This document shows, piece by piece, positions 63,947 to 64,000 of a stretch of DNA of 64,000 bases. Source of the stretch: Nitrospira sp. BO4 (GTDB taxonomy: Bacteria > Nitrospirota > Nitrospiria > Nitrospirales > Nitrospiraceae); NCBI GenBank assembly GCA_030144965.1, contig JAMPUU010000010.1, positions 62,001-126,000 on the forward strand. The letters run 5' to 3'. The notes beneath the pieces were generated by a model. It did no database searches. It was not told the DNA's origin and worked only from the letters and a program-made list of their open reading frames with translations. Positions within the stretch are counted from its first letter, which is position 1, and each line of letters begins with the position of its first letter. A program made the position numbers and the translations under genes.

Positions 63947-64000
63947 GAGCGCGGGGTGGTCTCCCTCCCACTGTCATTGATGCGATTGTAACAGACAGGA

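Overview
The window reads as a chromosomal segment of a diderm, aerobic or respiring bacterium of moderate-to-high GC. The outer-membrane barrels, lipoproteins, OmpA- and AsmA-family proteins and lipid-A type glycosyltransferases show the diderm envelope. The mix of family choices (Anbu/alpha-E/ATP-grasp cluster, DUF3365 haem protein, CGNR regulator, a split F1 operon) suggests a Nitrospira-like member of Nitrospirota. That assignment is inference from gene content; there is no rRNA or marker search behind it. I see no tRNA, rRNA, CRISPR array, transposase or prophage. Almost all of the window is dense, intact coding sequence.

Layout. 1-1313 (minus) holds a MotA/ExbB/ZorA-like membrane protein translationally coupled (ATGA) to a MotB/ZorB-like partner cut by the window edge. 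1.6-5.0 kb holds small or envelope proteins and a REC-GGDEF diguanylate cyclase. 5.1-6.8 kb is anmK plus a DUF2726 protein, divergent from a znuABC-type metal importer (6.9-9.6 kb). 9.7-12.6 kb has a beta-barrel protein, a GNAT enzyme, a 59-residue zinc ribbon protein and an RluD-type pseudouridine synthase. 12.9-16.1 kb is the ATP-grasp/alpha-E/Anbu operon. 17.4-22.5 kb is an F1-only ATP synthase operon (atpH-A-G-D-C). 23.9-25.7 kb is a CGNR regulator divergent from a DsrE/PNPOx pair, with two overlapping promoters.

25.7-41.8 kb is the most interesting part: a compact six-gene, 16-kb minus-strand operon with its own TTGACA-17-TAGTTT promoter. It encodes, in transcription order, a two-HKD phospholipase D-like protein with a beta-sandwich head and an internal membrane segment, a 1.1-kb-residue DUF6603-type protein, an 872-residue protein, a 270-residue coiled coil, a 1,772-residue protein and a 579-residue protein. 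Five of the six have no function I can name, none has a signal peptide, and intergenic gaps are 2-24 bases. I regard this as the candidate undescribed system.

41.9-50.8 kb is an envelope/osmotic-stress neighbourhood (OmpA lipoprotein, MscL, DUF481, MscS, AsmA, a small secreted protein, an HPF-like protein, a polytopic protein, SRPBCC). 50.8-56.0 kb has a MidA-like methyltransferase and a GT2/LAB_N/GT39 glycolipid-modifying operon. 56.1-63.9 kb runs on the minus strand: phoH-ybeY-ftsY, a tandem-receiver protein, an M1-type metallopeptidase, a PD40/TolB-like protein and a PAP2 phosphatase.
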